Part shown: positions 1 through 9,116 of the stretch, piece by piece
Position numbering within the stretch: position 1 is the stretch's first letter
Layout of the letters: each line of letters starts with the position of its first letter
DNA from: Aureobasidium sp. EXF-3400
Taxonomy: Eukaryota; Ascomycota; Dothideomycetes; Dothideales; Saccotheciaceae
Direction of reading: 5' to 3'
Assembly (NCBI GenBank): GCA_024195585.1
Contig: SWBL01000710.1
Span: 1-10,720 of the forward strand
DNA: 10,720 nucleotides
The notes under the pieces: model-generated
What the model was told of the DNA's origin: nothing
Database searches by the model: none
The model's input: only the letters and a program-made list of their open reading frames with translations
Made by a program: the position numbers and the translations under genes

Positions 1-326
1 GCACTCTTCACCTCGTCCTCCGCCTCCGTGGTGGTGGTAAGAAGCGCAAGAAGAAGGTCTACACCACCCCCAAGAAGATCAAGCACAAGCGCAAGAAGAA
101 CAAGCTCGCCGTCCTCAAGTACTACAAGGTTGACGGTGACGGCAAGATTGAGCGTCTGCGCCGCGAGTGCCCCTCCGACACCGTAAGTTCCTGCCTCTTC
201 TCACTGCTACAAACAATATACTAACAACATCCTCAGTGCGGTGCCGGTATCTTCATGGCCGCCATGCACAACCGCCAGTACTGCGGTCGCTGCCACCTCA
301 CCTACGTCTTCGACGACCCTAAGTAA
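1..326 (+). CDS. RPS31: Ubiquitin-40S ribosomal protein S27a fusion, 3' part
   Basis: The protein supplies one ubiquitin and one small-subunit ribosomal protein; deubiquitinases cut after the ubiquitin Gly-Gly, and S27a joins the 40S subunit. The window opens in the ubiquitin C-terminus: positions 3-35 encode [11 protein letters not shown] (ubiquitin residues 66-76). A 78-residue S27a follows, with a very basic start ([14 protein letters not shown]) and a C4 zinc finger whose cysteines are S27a residues 45, 50, 65 and 68. Exons are <1-182 and 237-326. The intron at 183-236 has GTAAGT, CTAAC at 221-225 and CAG, and lies exactly between codons. Stop TAA is at 324-326. Codons strongly favour AAG, CTC, GTC and CGC, as in highly expressed ribosomal protein genes. 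The first 64 or so ubiquitin residues lie left of the window. RPS31 is the yeast symbol (also UBI3). The identification is close to certain. Confidence 0.98.
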
Positions 327-636
327 ATGTGTCGCCAAGACAGGTGTTGATGACTTTTGTTCTTCTCTGCTAGCTATCTCTAGTGTTTTGCAATAAAGTC
401 GTTGTCCCGATCACCATACTTGTGCCTTCTATTTGCTTCTCTGTGATTCGTCTACGTCAATCTTCTTGCTAATTGCTGCCACTCGTGGGTTTTGTGATAA
501 TACTCGTGGTATTTTTGTACAAAGCTTGCTCGCTCCCAGCCATCCAACGCATTTCGACATGTACATACACCTTCTCATCTTATCCCAAACACCTTTTTGT
601 TCAACTCTCGGCCGCCATTGGCCCATCATCTCGCCC
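327..636. other. Convergent intergenic spacer
   Basis: These 310 bases separate the stop codons of two convergent genes, the ubiquitin-S27a fusion (plus) and the transcription factor (minus), so both 3' untranslated regions must lie here and may overlap. Apart from the AATAAA at 392-397 I see nothing of note. No canonical AATAAA is visible on the minus strand for the transcription factor. ORFs in both orientations cross the area but look random in composition. Confidence 0.7.
392..397 (+). terminator. Poly(A) signal of the ubiquitin-S27a gene
   Basis: An exact AATAAA hexamer lies 66 bases after the stop codon, in T-rich sequence. Position and strand fit the 3' end of the ubiquitin-S27a mRNA. 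Confidence 0.65.
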
Positions 637-2929
637 TCAAGGAGTCGGTCCTTGCCCCCACAAGATCGAGTTGAGCACGCTATAAGGCGAGTACTCCTCA
701 TCAACCAACGCACTCGTGTTGGAAGGAAACACGCTCGAGTGATCCACACCCGCCATACCAGGACTCTCACTACTATCCGCAACACTACCACCCGAAGGTG
801 CCATAGCAATATCCTCAATAAACCTCGACGGTCTCGATTCCTGGATATTGAGCTTCTTGAGTGCAGTGATAGCTCGCTCCATAGGCGCTGCCAATTCTTG
901 CGGGTCGAGTGCTGATTGCATATCTGACATGAGAGCCACAAATCTGCCTAGGAGGCGGCGTGCGCGTTCGTTGTGTGCGTGCTCGCCCATGATGCCAAGG
1001 AGGAGTGCGGAACTCAGACTGCGGTGCACAGCAGCCCAGGATTGTCTTGCATAAGGCGTGATGTTCTGCAAACCGAGGAAGGCTTCGACCGTGCTGACCA
1101 GACTGTCGATGCAGGTTTGCTTGAAGGCTTTGGAGAGTTCGTAGTTGGCTGTGCTGGGGCTGATGGCTGGGCGGCACAGCTCAGACACTATGTACGACAC
1201 GTGTAGGTACAGAGCCCAATGTTCGAGCGACTCTTCCACTGTTTTGCAAGTGCGAGAGTCACGCAGGTAGTCGGCTGTGCCTGCCATGATATCGTCGATC
1301 TCATTTCTGTGATTGGTGATCCTGGCAAACAGCTCACGCGAGCTCATGGTTTTCGTGCGGTCGCGTACAATCTCCAGGCCGACTCTGCAGAGTCTGTACA
1401 TGGCGAGGTGATATGGTGGGATCTCGGTGTATGCATCAGGTGCCGGCATGCTTGACGGGTCGATATACGCGGTTGTAGCGGCTCTGTCATAGGTGATTGA
1501 CAGCAGACTATCCTGCCACACGATTGACCACCAAACCTTGGAGCGAATTGCTTTGGTTTCAATATCCGCAGAAGGTGGACAGCTGCGATGTAGACCTAGA
1601 CTCATCGCTAGTCTGAGTGTAAGTCCCATGAGCGACCATGAAGTGCCGGCGTTCATGTTGTTAGAGATGACCTAAAGACATGTCAGATGCTGGTATCGTG
1701 CAAGTGAGCAATACAACATACGTTTCCGAGAATCAACAGCGTTTGAATACTCTCTAATGTCACATGCGATAGGAAGTTGGTGAAGCGGAGACACTCAAAA
1801 CTGCAACACACTACTCGGGGTTAGTATCTCAGCTTTCTCAATTGGCAGTTTTGGTTCACGTACTGTAGACTTGGGAGGTCAATTCTCGTTCTTTCCTCGG
1901 CAGACCAGAGCATTGGCAACCACTCGCCAGAACTGCAAACAGCAAGCCCACCCACTCGAGATTCTTGTCGTAGATAGCCTGCTCAGTGACTCCAGGAAGA
2001 GGACTGTCGGCAGGCAAAGATCCGGCGACACCCATCTGTTCGTTCCTCTTCTGCAAGAATCGCGTCAAGTCCATCTCAAAGGTCGAAATGTCCGCAACAC
2101 CTGGGAAAATGATGTTTCCGAGATTTTGATAGTACCGGAAGAAAGACAAGCATTGGCTGTCAGTAGGTATCGTCTTGGCCAGTTCTTGAGCGCGTGCAAG
2201 AGAGCCATGAGCCAGTCCCCAGAGATCCACGAACGGATATGTCGCTGTCTCATTGTCCAGACCGAACATAGGAAGAATGGATCTGCCCAGTATTTCTTGG
2301 ACCGAAGGCTGTTCGCGGTCGCCTTGACCCAAAGCCATGACAAGCGCAGGTACTGAAGATCCTCCAAGATGTACAGTTTGACCAGTTAAATCATTGCGAG
2401 CGTGAAGTCCATGAACAGTGGTATGACGGGTGAATTGGTTATTGATCCATGGCTGAGCAGTATCCGCCTTCTGTGTGGTACTTGATGGTGAAGAACGTCC
2501 AGAAGTGTGCTGAGGCTGTCTACCACTGAAGCCCCGCATCTCCCTGCGCATATCTTCCAGCGCGGATTCAACATTGTCAAGTTTGCGACAGAGGTGATCA
2601 AAATCGGATCGCGAAAGCGTCACCGTGTTAGCGTTCGACACCGCAACCCCACTGCTGGTACCCGCAGCAGGAAGCGCGAGAGATGCCGCGGACGAAGAAG
2701 AAGTGTTCTGTTTCTTGCTAGGAGGGTGATAGTCGCATAGTTCTGGATGTTCGCGCTCGACACAGGTGCGGCAGGGTCTGGCAAGATCACAGCGAACTTT
2801 TCGTTGTCGACACGGATAACACGCCTTGTGTTCACGCGCCTTTCGTTTGCGGCGCAGGAAGTCATCCACCTCGGCCTTGGCGGGCACATCTGCTGGTATC
2901 GGAGTCATGTTCGACGTGCCAGTCTCCAT
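637..2929 (-). CDS. Zn(II)2Cys6 fungal-specific transcription factor, 729 aa, three exons
   Basis: A nuclear regulator with an N-terminal binuclear zinc cluster and a middle 'fungal-specific transcription factor' domain. Model on the minus strand: exon 1 2929-1864, exon 2 1810-1722, exon 3 1671-637, 2190 nt in frame. Intron 1863-1811 has GTACGT, TACTAAC and TAG; intron 1721-1672 has GTATGT and TAG. The cluster is C-x2-C-x6-C-x5-C-x2-C-x8-C (Cys 37, 40, 47, 53, 56, 65), preceded by basic RRKRKAREHK. A short coiled coil follows at about 105-131. The middle domain spans about 255-470, joining exon 1 FFRYYQNLGNIIFPGVAD to LGLHR (410-414) and VWWSIVWQDSLLSITYDR. I chose ATG 2929 for its context GCAGCCATGG; the frame extends upstream to a TTG at 2956 without an ATG. 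The tail is rich in Ser, Pro and Gly. It resembles a conserved, poorly characterised ascomycete C6 family, sometimes labelled Mut3-like from memory; target genes cannot be told from sequence. Confidence 0.93.
1811..1863 (-). other. Intron 1 of the C6 transcription factor, with competing acceptor
   Basis: The donor is A|GTACGT, the branch site TACTAAC is at 1828-1822, and the acceptor GAGTAG ends at 1811. This joins GTC-TAC-A to TG-TGT-TGC-AGT and gives the continuous VYMCCSFECLRF segment of the middle domain. A second acceptor, TTGCAG ending at 1801, lies 10 bases downstream; from the same donor it would shift the frame to a stop within about 15 codons. Confidence 0.8.
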
Positions 2930-3481
2930 GGCTGCGCGAATCTCCTCTTTGTTCAATTCTTTTGCGTGCGAAAGATGGGAAACACGAAAGACGGTTTTTT
3001 GGTGGCGGGCTTACCGGCTCAAGCAGCCTGGCGGGCAGCGTTCCGATGCGCTTGAGGCCTGACGTGAAACCCAACAATCTCAAGCAATAATCACACGAGT
3101 CAAGTTTAGTGAGGACTGGGATGTAAATGACGCTCGAAGCCTGGGAAGAATCCAAGGAGCAAGGCCTCCAACCACTGGTAGAAACCTTGAAGTGATGAAC
3201 ACGACTTGTTCCGCAGGCCCTGGTCTACCAAAAAGCTTGGCAAAGATCAAATTGTGCTCTGGAACGCTCTGGCTGTGAGCACTTCAGGTCACATTGCAAC
3301 TGCAACGGCAGTGGGACGTTGGACACAAGGTCAAAGAATATCATAACTCAATTCGAAAATCTCATGCTACATAAGGGGGGTATCTTGCTAAATAAATGTT
3401 CTGAATCAAAACAACCCATCAGGACTCCTGTACAATATGCATATGCAATACAAACATTGTCTACATAAGAGACATGTTTCA
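2930..3481. promoter_or_regulatory. Spacer: frq 3' end and transcription factor upstream region
   Basis: The 552 bases lie between the start of the C6 factor and the stop of frq, both on the minus strand. They must hold the frq 3' untranslated region and the promoter and leader of the C6 gene. On the minus strand a GTAAGC at about 3014 could be the donor of a leader intron ending near 2959, but no good branch site is visible. An AATAAA at 3392-3397 is on the plus strand, the wrong one for either gene. No coding sequence is supported. In Neurospora the antisense transcript qrf starts beyond the 3' end of frq; nothing here proves an equivalent. Confidence 0.5.
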
Positions 3482-6360
3482 TCATGGCGACTTGGCGTTG
3501 ACAATCATCGAGCCATTGGTGTCGGTTCTGTTGAATGAAGCCACAGATGTGATGGTGGACGCGTGTCGCAAGGCATGCTCAGCGCGTGCCTCTTCGTACT
3601 CCTTTCTGCTGATGCCAGCAGCCGGGCTAGCGAAACCACTACCTCCTCCTGCTGTAGCAGCAGAGCTACCAGCCGGGATCTCTTCCGCCAGTCTCTCAGC
3701 CATATGAGCGTCGTATTCGCGCTCACGTGCACGAATTGACTGAGGGTCAAGCTCGCGAGCAGTCGCAAGCAAATCGAGAGAGCCGTCGGATGCGGCATCG
3801 TCATTCTTGTTGCCTTCTTCATCGTCTTCCTCATCGCTCTCGTCACTACTCAAGTAAGGCATATCGATGGTTTGAGGCGCTGTGGCGGGAACATCATGAT
3901 TGCGGTCCAAGTCAGGCATGATTGACTGGTAATCCTCAAACTCAGACTCATCGTCATCGTACTCATCAATATCCATGAAGCACGAGGCAGGCGGGAGCTC
4001 AGATGGAGGCAACTCTTGGTGGAAAGTGCTGACAACATCGTCCTCAAACCGAACGGACTGATGCTTACTCTGCTTGAAAAGTCCCGCAATGCGAACAGAG
4101 TATGGCTTTTGTTGTTGGGGCTGCGTCATGGTGGCGTGGTTGCGTTTGCGCTCAGTCTTCACGTTGACCGAGAAGTTGTCTGAAGGGTAGATACCACCAA
4201 TACCGGAAGCCTCTAGATCGATCGGGTTTCTTGCTGGTCCAGATGCGCCCTTCGCATCAGACAAGGGAGTTGTCACAGGGAAATTGAGTTCAAGAGCCTC
4301 TGGTATCGGGTTGTCGTCAAGACACATGGCTTCGGGGAGGGTCTTGGCCTCATCGAGAGGACCACGAGACTCCAGGAAACCTGTGGAGCTTGCTTCAGAT
4401 GGCCTTGGGAAACCAAGCGCATGCTCAGTGGTAGTGTGGTAGAGGATTGGATTGTACATCATGGCGGCCTCCGTCTTTGGCTCGCCACTAAGATCTGTAC
4501 AGAAATTTGCGTTGTTATAGAAGATGATAGGACCGTTGTCTGTCTTCTTTTTCGGTCTCATCGAAACAGTACGAATACCAGAGCTGGTCATGGCCGAGGA
4601 ATCGCCACCTGGAGGAGCCAAGAATTGAGAGTCGGTCTCGTCTTCCTCAGAAGAGACGTCACTGTCCTCGTCGCTGGTACGATGGAAGAAGAGCGGAGTG
4701 TAGGCAAACTTGTTGTCTTGCTTCTCCATCATTCTGCGCTTCTTAGCACCTGCCTTATGATGGGATGATCTGGAACGTTTCTGAGGGCTCGTGCTGTTGA
4801 AGGAGTTGCCGTACGTCGATGGCGAACTACCGTCAGTATCGCTGGCTGATCTGGTGATGGTTCTACCACCCTTCCAGCGGACTTTGCGACCGTCTTCTGA
4901 AAGCTCGATCTTCGTGCTGAAGTCAAGCAAGGCTTTCTTGGCGAACTCGGGGGTGACGTTGAGAGTATGGAGCTGGGCCATGTTGAAGAGGAAGTTCAAA
5001 TAGATCCAACCATGACCTTCCTCGTGAGCCTGCATAGTGGTGGGCTCAGGTGGTGAGAAGCCCAGGTGGCGAATGTATTGGAAGTTGTCACGAGGATTTT
5101 GAGCACGATGAGGGTCGAGGTCCAGAGGTCTTGTAGGTCGCTGCTGAGGTGAGAGACCAGACTTTTGATCGAGTTCAGTTCCTAGAATGATCTCGGGTCC
5201 ACTGGCCTCCTCGGCACTTCTGGCCTCATCATCCTTCATGATTGGGGCTTCTCTGATACCCTCTGTCTTAGCAGTCTGGCCGGTAGCTTCCAGAGCGCTT
5301 CTATCTGCCTTTGCTGCCATTTGAGAGACCTCTTGTTGCTGAATAGGATGGTGGTGTTCGCCTATGCCAGCACCAGTTCCGGCAAAAATTTGTTCCAGAC
5401 GACGGACGACGAGCTTCTTCCTCGAGTATTCGGTCATGGCTTCAGGATGTTGTGGCAACAAACCTTCGGGAATATCATGGAGATAAGTCTGGATGTTGCT
5501 GGTGCGGGTCTTGCTAGACCGACGGTAGGCCTGTCTACTCTGAAGGCTATTGGAGTTAGAAATGCCCGAGGCAGAGGCTGAGGTGGAATTGGAAGCATAA
5601 GCAGAATCGGCAAAATTGGACGATGATGACGCTGTCTCGTAAGTCTTCAGTGTCGGGACACGGCGATCGTGAGGGTGGCTTGCTTGGGAAGCGGAAGCAG
5701 CATTGGTTTGACCAGCGGCGTTGACAGCAAAGTTACGAAGGATGTCTTCCAATTCACGTCTCTTGGTTGACGACAGGCCGTGGACGCGAACCTCGAACAA
5801 TTTCTCGTCCTTCAAGTGAGCGTCGTGCAGCTTCTCGTACTTCTTCAACCGTCTCTTGAGCTTCTTGTTCTGAACAGTAAGGTCGTCGATGACAGCACGG
5901 AAGTCAGAGCTACCACTATCCTCGGTGTCGTTCTTGCGCATCAGAGCATGCATTTGGATTTGTTGATCCATCATTGCGCCTTGGCCTCCGTGGTTCGGAG
6001 TTTCTTCCGAGGATGAGTGTTGGAGGAAGAACGGGGGCTCATCTGGCAGAGGGAGTTAGTCAACAGCGAGCTCCAGATACCGAGGGCATAGCAAGACTCA
6101 CTGTCGAGGGCTGTGATGTTCTTGCCGTCGGCATTGTTGTTGGCGCCGTCAAACCACTTGTCGGCATTGCTGCTTTCACCAGAGTCGGCCTTGCTGACGT
6201 TGGGCTTGTTACTTGACGGAGAGGTGCTAGAGGCTTCAGTCTGTGAACTTCCGGTGTTCTTTGCAACAGGCAAGGGGCCGTTATAGTGTCTGAGGGAGAC
6301 GGAGCGCTGAGCAGGCGGCCTCCGGGGGTGGGGAGGACGCAAGTAGGCTTCAGAAGCCAT
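3482..6360 (-). CDS. frq: Circadian clock protein FREQUENCY (FRQ), 939 aa, two exons
   Basis: FRQ is the central negative element of the fungal circadian clock. With FRH and casein kinase 1 it inhibits the White Collar complex and is timed by progressive phosphorylation. Exons are 6360-6102 and 6042-3482, 2820 nt in frame. Family landmarks, in order: SGESSNADKWF (60-70); a coiled coil from RAVIDDLTVQNKKLKRRL to the KRRELEDILR helix (about 134-191); YLHDIPEGLLP (about 272-282) and KKLVVRRLEQIF; QRPTRPLDLDP (387-397) and YIRHLGFSPPE; GWIYLNFLFNMAQLHTLNVT (about 431-450), matching the first CK1-interaction region; a basic KKRR signal near 520; FCTDLSGEP (600-608); TEHAL (about 625-629), near the expected second CK1 region; SGIGGIYPSDNFSV (699-712); acidic runs at 780-792 and 818-830; and SSAATAGGGSGFASP (879-893). 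Ser/Thr-rich linkers fit a heavily phosphorylated protein. The start is the first ATG of the frame, CTTCATGG. A further 46 residues follow the conserved C-terminal motif. Confidence 0.96.
5969..5974 (-). promoter_or_regulatory. frq: Internal ATGATG of frq, candidate short-FRQ start
   Basis: Met110 and Met111 are adjacent start codons. The second has A at -3 and G at +4, a strong context; the first has G at -3. In Neurospora a short FRQ begins at codon 100 of the long form, so a start here would give a similar short form of 829 or 830 residues that keeps the coiled coil. Use of this start is inference. Confidence 0.4.
6043..6101 (-). other. frq: frq intron between the first and the internal AUG
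   Basis: The 59-base intron has donor A|GTGAGT, branch site TGACTAAC and acceptor CTCTGCCAG. Splicing joins phase 1 'A' to 'AT' and makes Asn87, giving ITALDN then EPPFFLQHSSSEE, a plausible FRQ sequence. Its length is not a multiple of three, so retention changes the frame: the first frame then ends after 129 codons at the TGA at 5973-5971. Confidence 0.88.
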
Positions 6361-6401
6361 GAAGGCGAATATGGAAGAAGAGAGTCGATGTGATTGAATG
6401 G

Positions 6402-6548
6402 TCAAGTACCAGTCTGGATAGCGTGGGTCGAGATGGCTAGTGTCCAGAAAGGATTAGTGTGGTGAATGGGATAGGCGTGATAGGTGTAGTAGGGCGACGT
6501 GAATGTTCGAGTAGAGGGACAAGTAGGGAATATCAGGGATTGACGCAT
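6402..6548 (-). other. Upstream ORF of 48 codons in the frq leader
   Basis: An ATG at 6548 opens a 48-residue frame that stops 41 bases before the frq ATG. The peptide is rich in Thr, Pro, Tyr and His and resembles no known domain. Long fungal frq leaders typically carry several upstream ORFs, so translational control is plausible, provided transcription starts upstream of here. Confidence 0.35.
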
Positions 6549-6667
6549 GGGGCGACAGGGTAGACCAGAGGGCGGAGACACATCAGAGCATCGAAACACA
6601 CACTTCTGATCAAGCAAGATGGCAGCTCGCGATCACAGATTCCGAAAAAGCAGATCGCTGTGAGCAT
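6533..6667 (-). other. Upstream ORF of 44 codons in the frq leader
   Basis: An ATG at 6667, with a second in-frame ATG at 6583, opens a frame that ends at TGA 6535-6533, overlapping the start of the 48-codon upstream ORF by 16 bases in another frame. No recognisable product. Whether it lies in the mRNA depends on the unmapped transcription start. Confidence 0.3.
6583..6591 (-). other. Minimal upstream ORF ATG-CTC-TGA
   Basis: A two-codon ORF whose stop shares one base with the next ATG (TGATG, 6585-6581). Such stop-start overlaps can favour reinitiation. It is visible directly; its function is inferred. Confidence 0.25.
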
Positions 6668-8223
6668 CGCCGGTCGCGAGACGTATCGAGCGCCGATTCA
6701 CGAGGGTGGGGGATCAGAGGCCGCAACTGTTCATGATTAACTCTGCAGGCAAGCGAGACACAATTTTGCGGCCATCGCTGTCGTTGCAACCAAATCGTAA
6801 GTCCAACCCGTGCTCTGTGCGGCCGCCTACAAGGCTTCGATCCTCAGGTACTGTAACGGAGTCCTGTGGATCGGCCGGCCTTCATTGGAGCCTCCCTTCG
6901 TCACGCCGAACATTATGTCACCGAGACCCCTTCGAGTTCCACCACGCCAATGGTCTAGACCGCCGCTGCGACCTCTCCTTCTTTCTCGTTTATGTCTAGC
7001 AAGTTTCCAGACTCTTCAGAACTTCAACTTCCTTGTTGTGGCTTCCTCTCTGGAAAATTTGTAAAAATGAGTTGGCAAAACACAGTCGGGCGCTCTCTTG
7101 ACTTGTTTGTGAAACGACAGTTTGCCTCCTCCCATCTTTGCTTGTTGTGCGGCCAAGCAAGCCAGCCACATCGGCGATGGAACTTTTCGCACGTCACCTT
7201 GACCTTGATCATCATGTCGGTCGCTTTGCATCCGGACATCTGATGTCTCTAGTCGATCTCGATTTAGAGGTCGGTCGACCAGCCGCCTATTGCTCTGTGA
7301 TGATCTCGCTCGTCTGTTCTCATAATCGCTTAGCCTCCACGTATAAGCCTATTGCGCATACCTTTCCGGAAAGAATCAGCTGCCTTGTAGTGCTTTAAAC
7401 ATCCACCCCTTGCAGTCTTGCAGAACAGTCGATCCGATGCTTGATCATCCCACGAAGCCACGCTTCATCCTCAACTCTGCGAACTGTTTGCTGTTTGCTT
7501 ACAGCCGCACTGCATCAGAATGTTGATGCACTCGACTTCCCGTTCCGTATCAACAGATCAAACGACGGGTCTGTGTGCACTGTGCACGCGTAACATGTCG
7601 ATATCCAAAGAGCGCTCCAGAGCAGAGCACGCTCTTTTGGCCATGTCTCAAAGTGCTAGCTTGAATTCGGAAAGTACCTCCGAGGCTGATCGCCGAATCA
7701 CACCTGCCGCACTCTGTGTGAAAGATGACTTTTCACCACTCACCATCGATGGTCCATCGTCGTTCGTGCGATGCTGCAGACAACAATAATCCGATCGGTG
7801 AGAGCCGCATATTGCTTACTCTTGCAGTCTTGCTTACGCGCCAACGCCAGACTGCGAAAGGTGAGCTTGTAGATCGCAAATCGGGAATCGAGTTCTGCGG
7901 AATGAATCCCTCGGTGCGTTGAACAAGTCCCGGAGAGGTGGTTCTCGCCTGATGGCAGTTTCGATGAGCATTTAAACAAGCTTCGATAATCACAATAGTA
8001 GGGATCCAACGCGAGTCTCCTGTCAGCCTCTCATGATATTTGCTAGAGCTTCTCGCGCCAATCATCTATTCGACTGCAATACGATTATATGTCTGGACGA
8101 CAACAAAAAATCTCCGATATGTATGCGCCATACATTCAAGTAGCATATCTCATCCCGCAAACAGTATGGAGCGGCCGCACAAACCCCAAGCCTTCAAGCC
8201 CAAACCACGGTCTAGGTTCTCAG

Positions 8224-8235
8224 ATCGGTCGATTG
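8224..8235 (-). promoter_or_regulatory. Candidate GATC/CGAT element with TCGGTCGA core
   Basis: The local sequence GATCGGTCGATTG pairs GATCG with TCGAT. On the minus strand it reads CAATCGACCGAT, and the same 12-mer recurs at 8966-8977 on the plus strand. The 8-base core TCGGTCGA is also at 7271-7278. The spacing resembles paired GATN sites bound by the White Collar complex; binding is inferred. Confidence 0.3.
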
Positions 8236-8494
8236 TTATTCTGAGGCAACAGTAGCCTCATACGACTCCATACAAACGCTGGTTGCCGGTCCCGGACGTT
8301 CACGGATCGTTTTTTGACAGGGCATCTCAGAAGCCTTTTCATATTATGTTTGTGCACTTGAGGCAGGGCGGACGCATCACCGCCTGTCCGATGGTCGTCG
8401 TCGATGAGTCGCCGATGTCCTTCATACTAGCAGAACACCACTTTCTCTCACACACTAGGGCTTTTCCGCGCTTGCATCTGCATAGAGATCTGGA

Positions 8495-8512
8495 CAGCAT
8501 CGGGCGATGCTG
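8495..8512. repeat. Perfect inverted repeat CAGCATCG-GG-CGATGCTG
   Basis: Two perfect 8-base arms flank a 2-base spacer, with ATCG and CGAT facing each other across the centre. The spacer is too short for a good hairpin loop, so a dimeric protein site is more likely than an RNA structure. Confidence 0.4.
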
Positions 8513-8965
8513 CTGACGCCCGCTTCTTCTCGAGTCAGCTGTCAGTAGCAGCAGCCTGTGCTATACCAGCAATCTTCGATGTTGTCGTCGTCGTCCTTCG
8601 GAGCAATCCCCGCATCGACAACCTGTCAACCGCAACATTCCAAGTTTGGCATGCATCGGCGATCTTCTACATCTGACGCCGATCAAGGGTTTGATTTCCT
8701 TTATTTCTTTTTTCATGCTTTGCGATTTCTTCGATTTTGGGCTGCCTCCTCGTCATCGCTCGTCATGAAGCAAACGTCCGCAGGTGATTTCGCTCGATTG
8801 AGCATCCGCACCACACTCCTTCTATTCTTCCGCTTAAGCCATCGCCGAGACGACGACAACACTTTCAATCGAGTGATTGTGCTCGGAATCTTCGATCTGG
8901 TACACCACGCCACTGTCTCCACTCACATGGACAAGTCAACGAGCATGATACAAATCGAGATTGCA

Positions 8966-8977
8966 CAATCGACCGAT
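8966..8977 (+). promoter_or_regulatory. Second copy of CAATCGACCGAT
   Basis: An exact 12-base match, in the opposite orientation, to the element at 8224-8235, within a cluster of CGAT motifs (8953-8989). It may be a second regulator site or a chance match in a region of biased composition. Confidence 0.25.
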
Positions 8978-9094
8978 AACAACTCGATGCTCGGACACGC
9001 TTCCGACTTTACGATCGTTCTCCAGTCTACAAACAAGGGGCTACTCCGAGTAACATGAGAAGAGTCCGGATGAGGAGTATTCTCACATCTGCTT

Positions 9095-9116
9095 GGACCT
9101 TGTTTGGATCTTGTTT
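9095..9116 (+). repeat. Two-copy 11-bp tandem repeat
   Basis: GGACCTTGTTT is followed directly by GGATCTTGTTT, one mismatch. It is short, of unknown meaning, and may simply be a local duplication. Confidence 0.4.

Noticed and set aside
429..941. Plus and minus ORFs (160-170 codons) at the end of the transcription factor
   Set aside because: They overlap exon 3 of the C6 factor in other frames and run into the spacer; arginine- and serine-rich shadows.
2930..2956. Upstream TTG as start of the C6 factor
   Set aside because: The extension begins with TTG, not ATG, and the ATG at 2929 has a strong context, so the shorter protein is preferred.
3505..6216. Several ORFs of 64 to 115 codons overlapping frq in other frames, both strands
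   Set aside because: All are explained by the base composition of the frq coding sequence; none shows a domain.
7742..7753. 12-base palindrome ACCATCGATGGT
   Set aside because: Two or three such palindromes are expected by chance in a window this size.
7409..7833. Direct repeat CTTGCAGTCTTGC at 7409-7421 and 7821-7833
   Set aside because: One exact 13-base match is about what chance gives in 10 kb.
6815..8180. NotI-type GCGGCCGC (near 6819 and 8172) and GGCCGGCC (near 6873) sites
   Set aside because: Could suggest cloning vector, but the surroundings are continuous fungal sequence with no vector features; ordinary GC-rich octamers.
8558..9058. Plus-strand ORF of 166 codons in the frq upstream region
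   Set aside because: No domain, no plausible start context, Ser/Arg/Phe-rich random-looking translation, and overlap with the CGAT-rich clusters. I treat it as chance.
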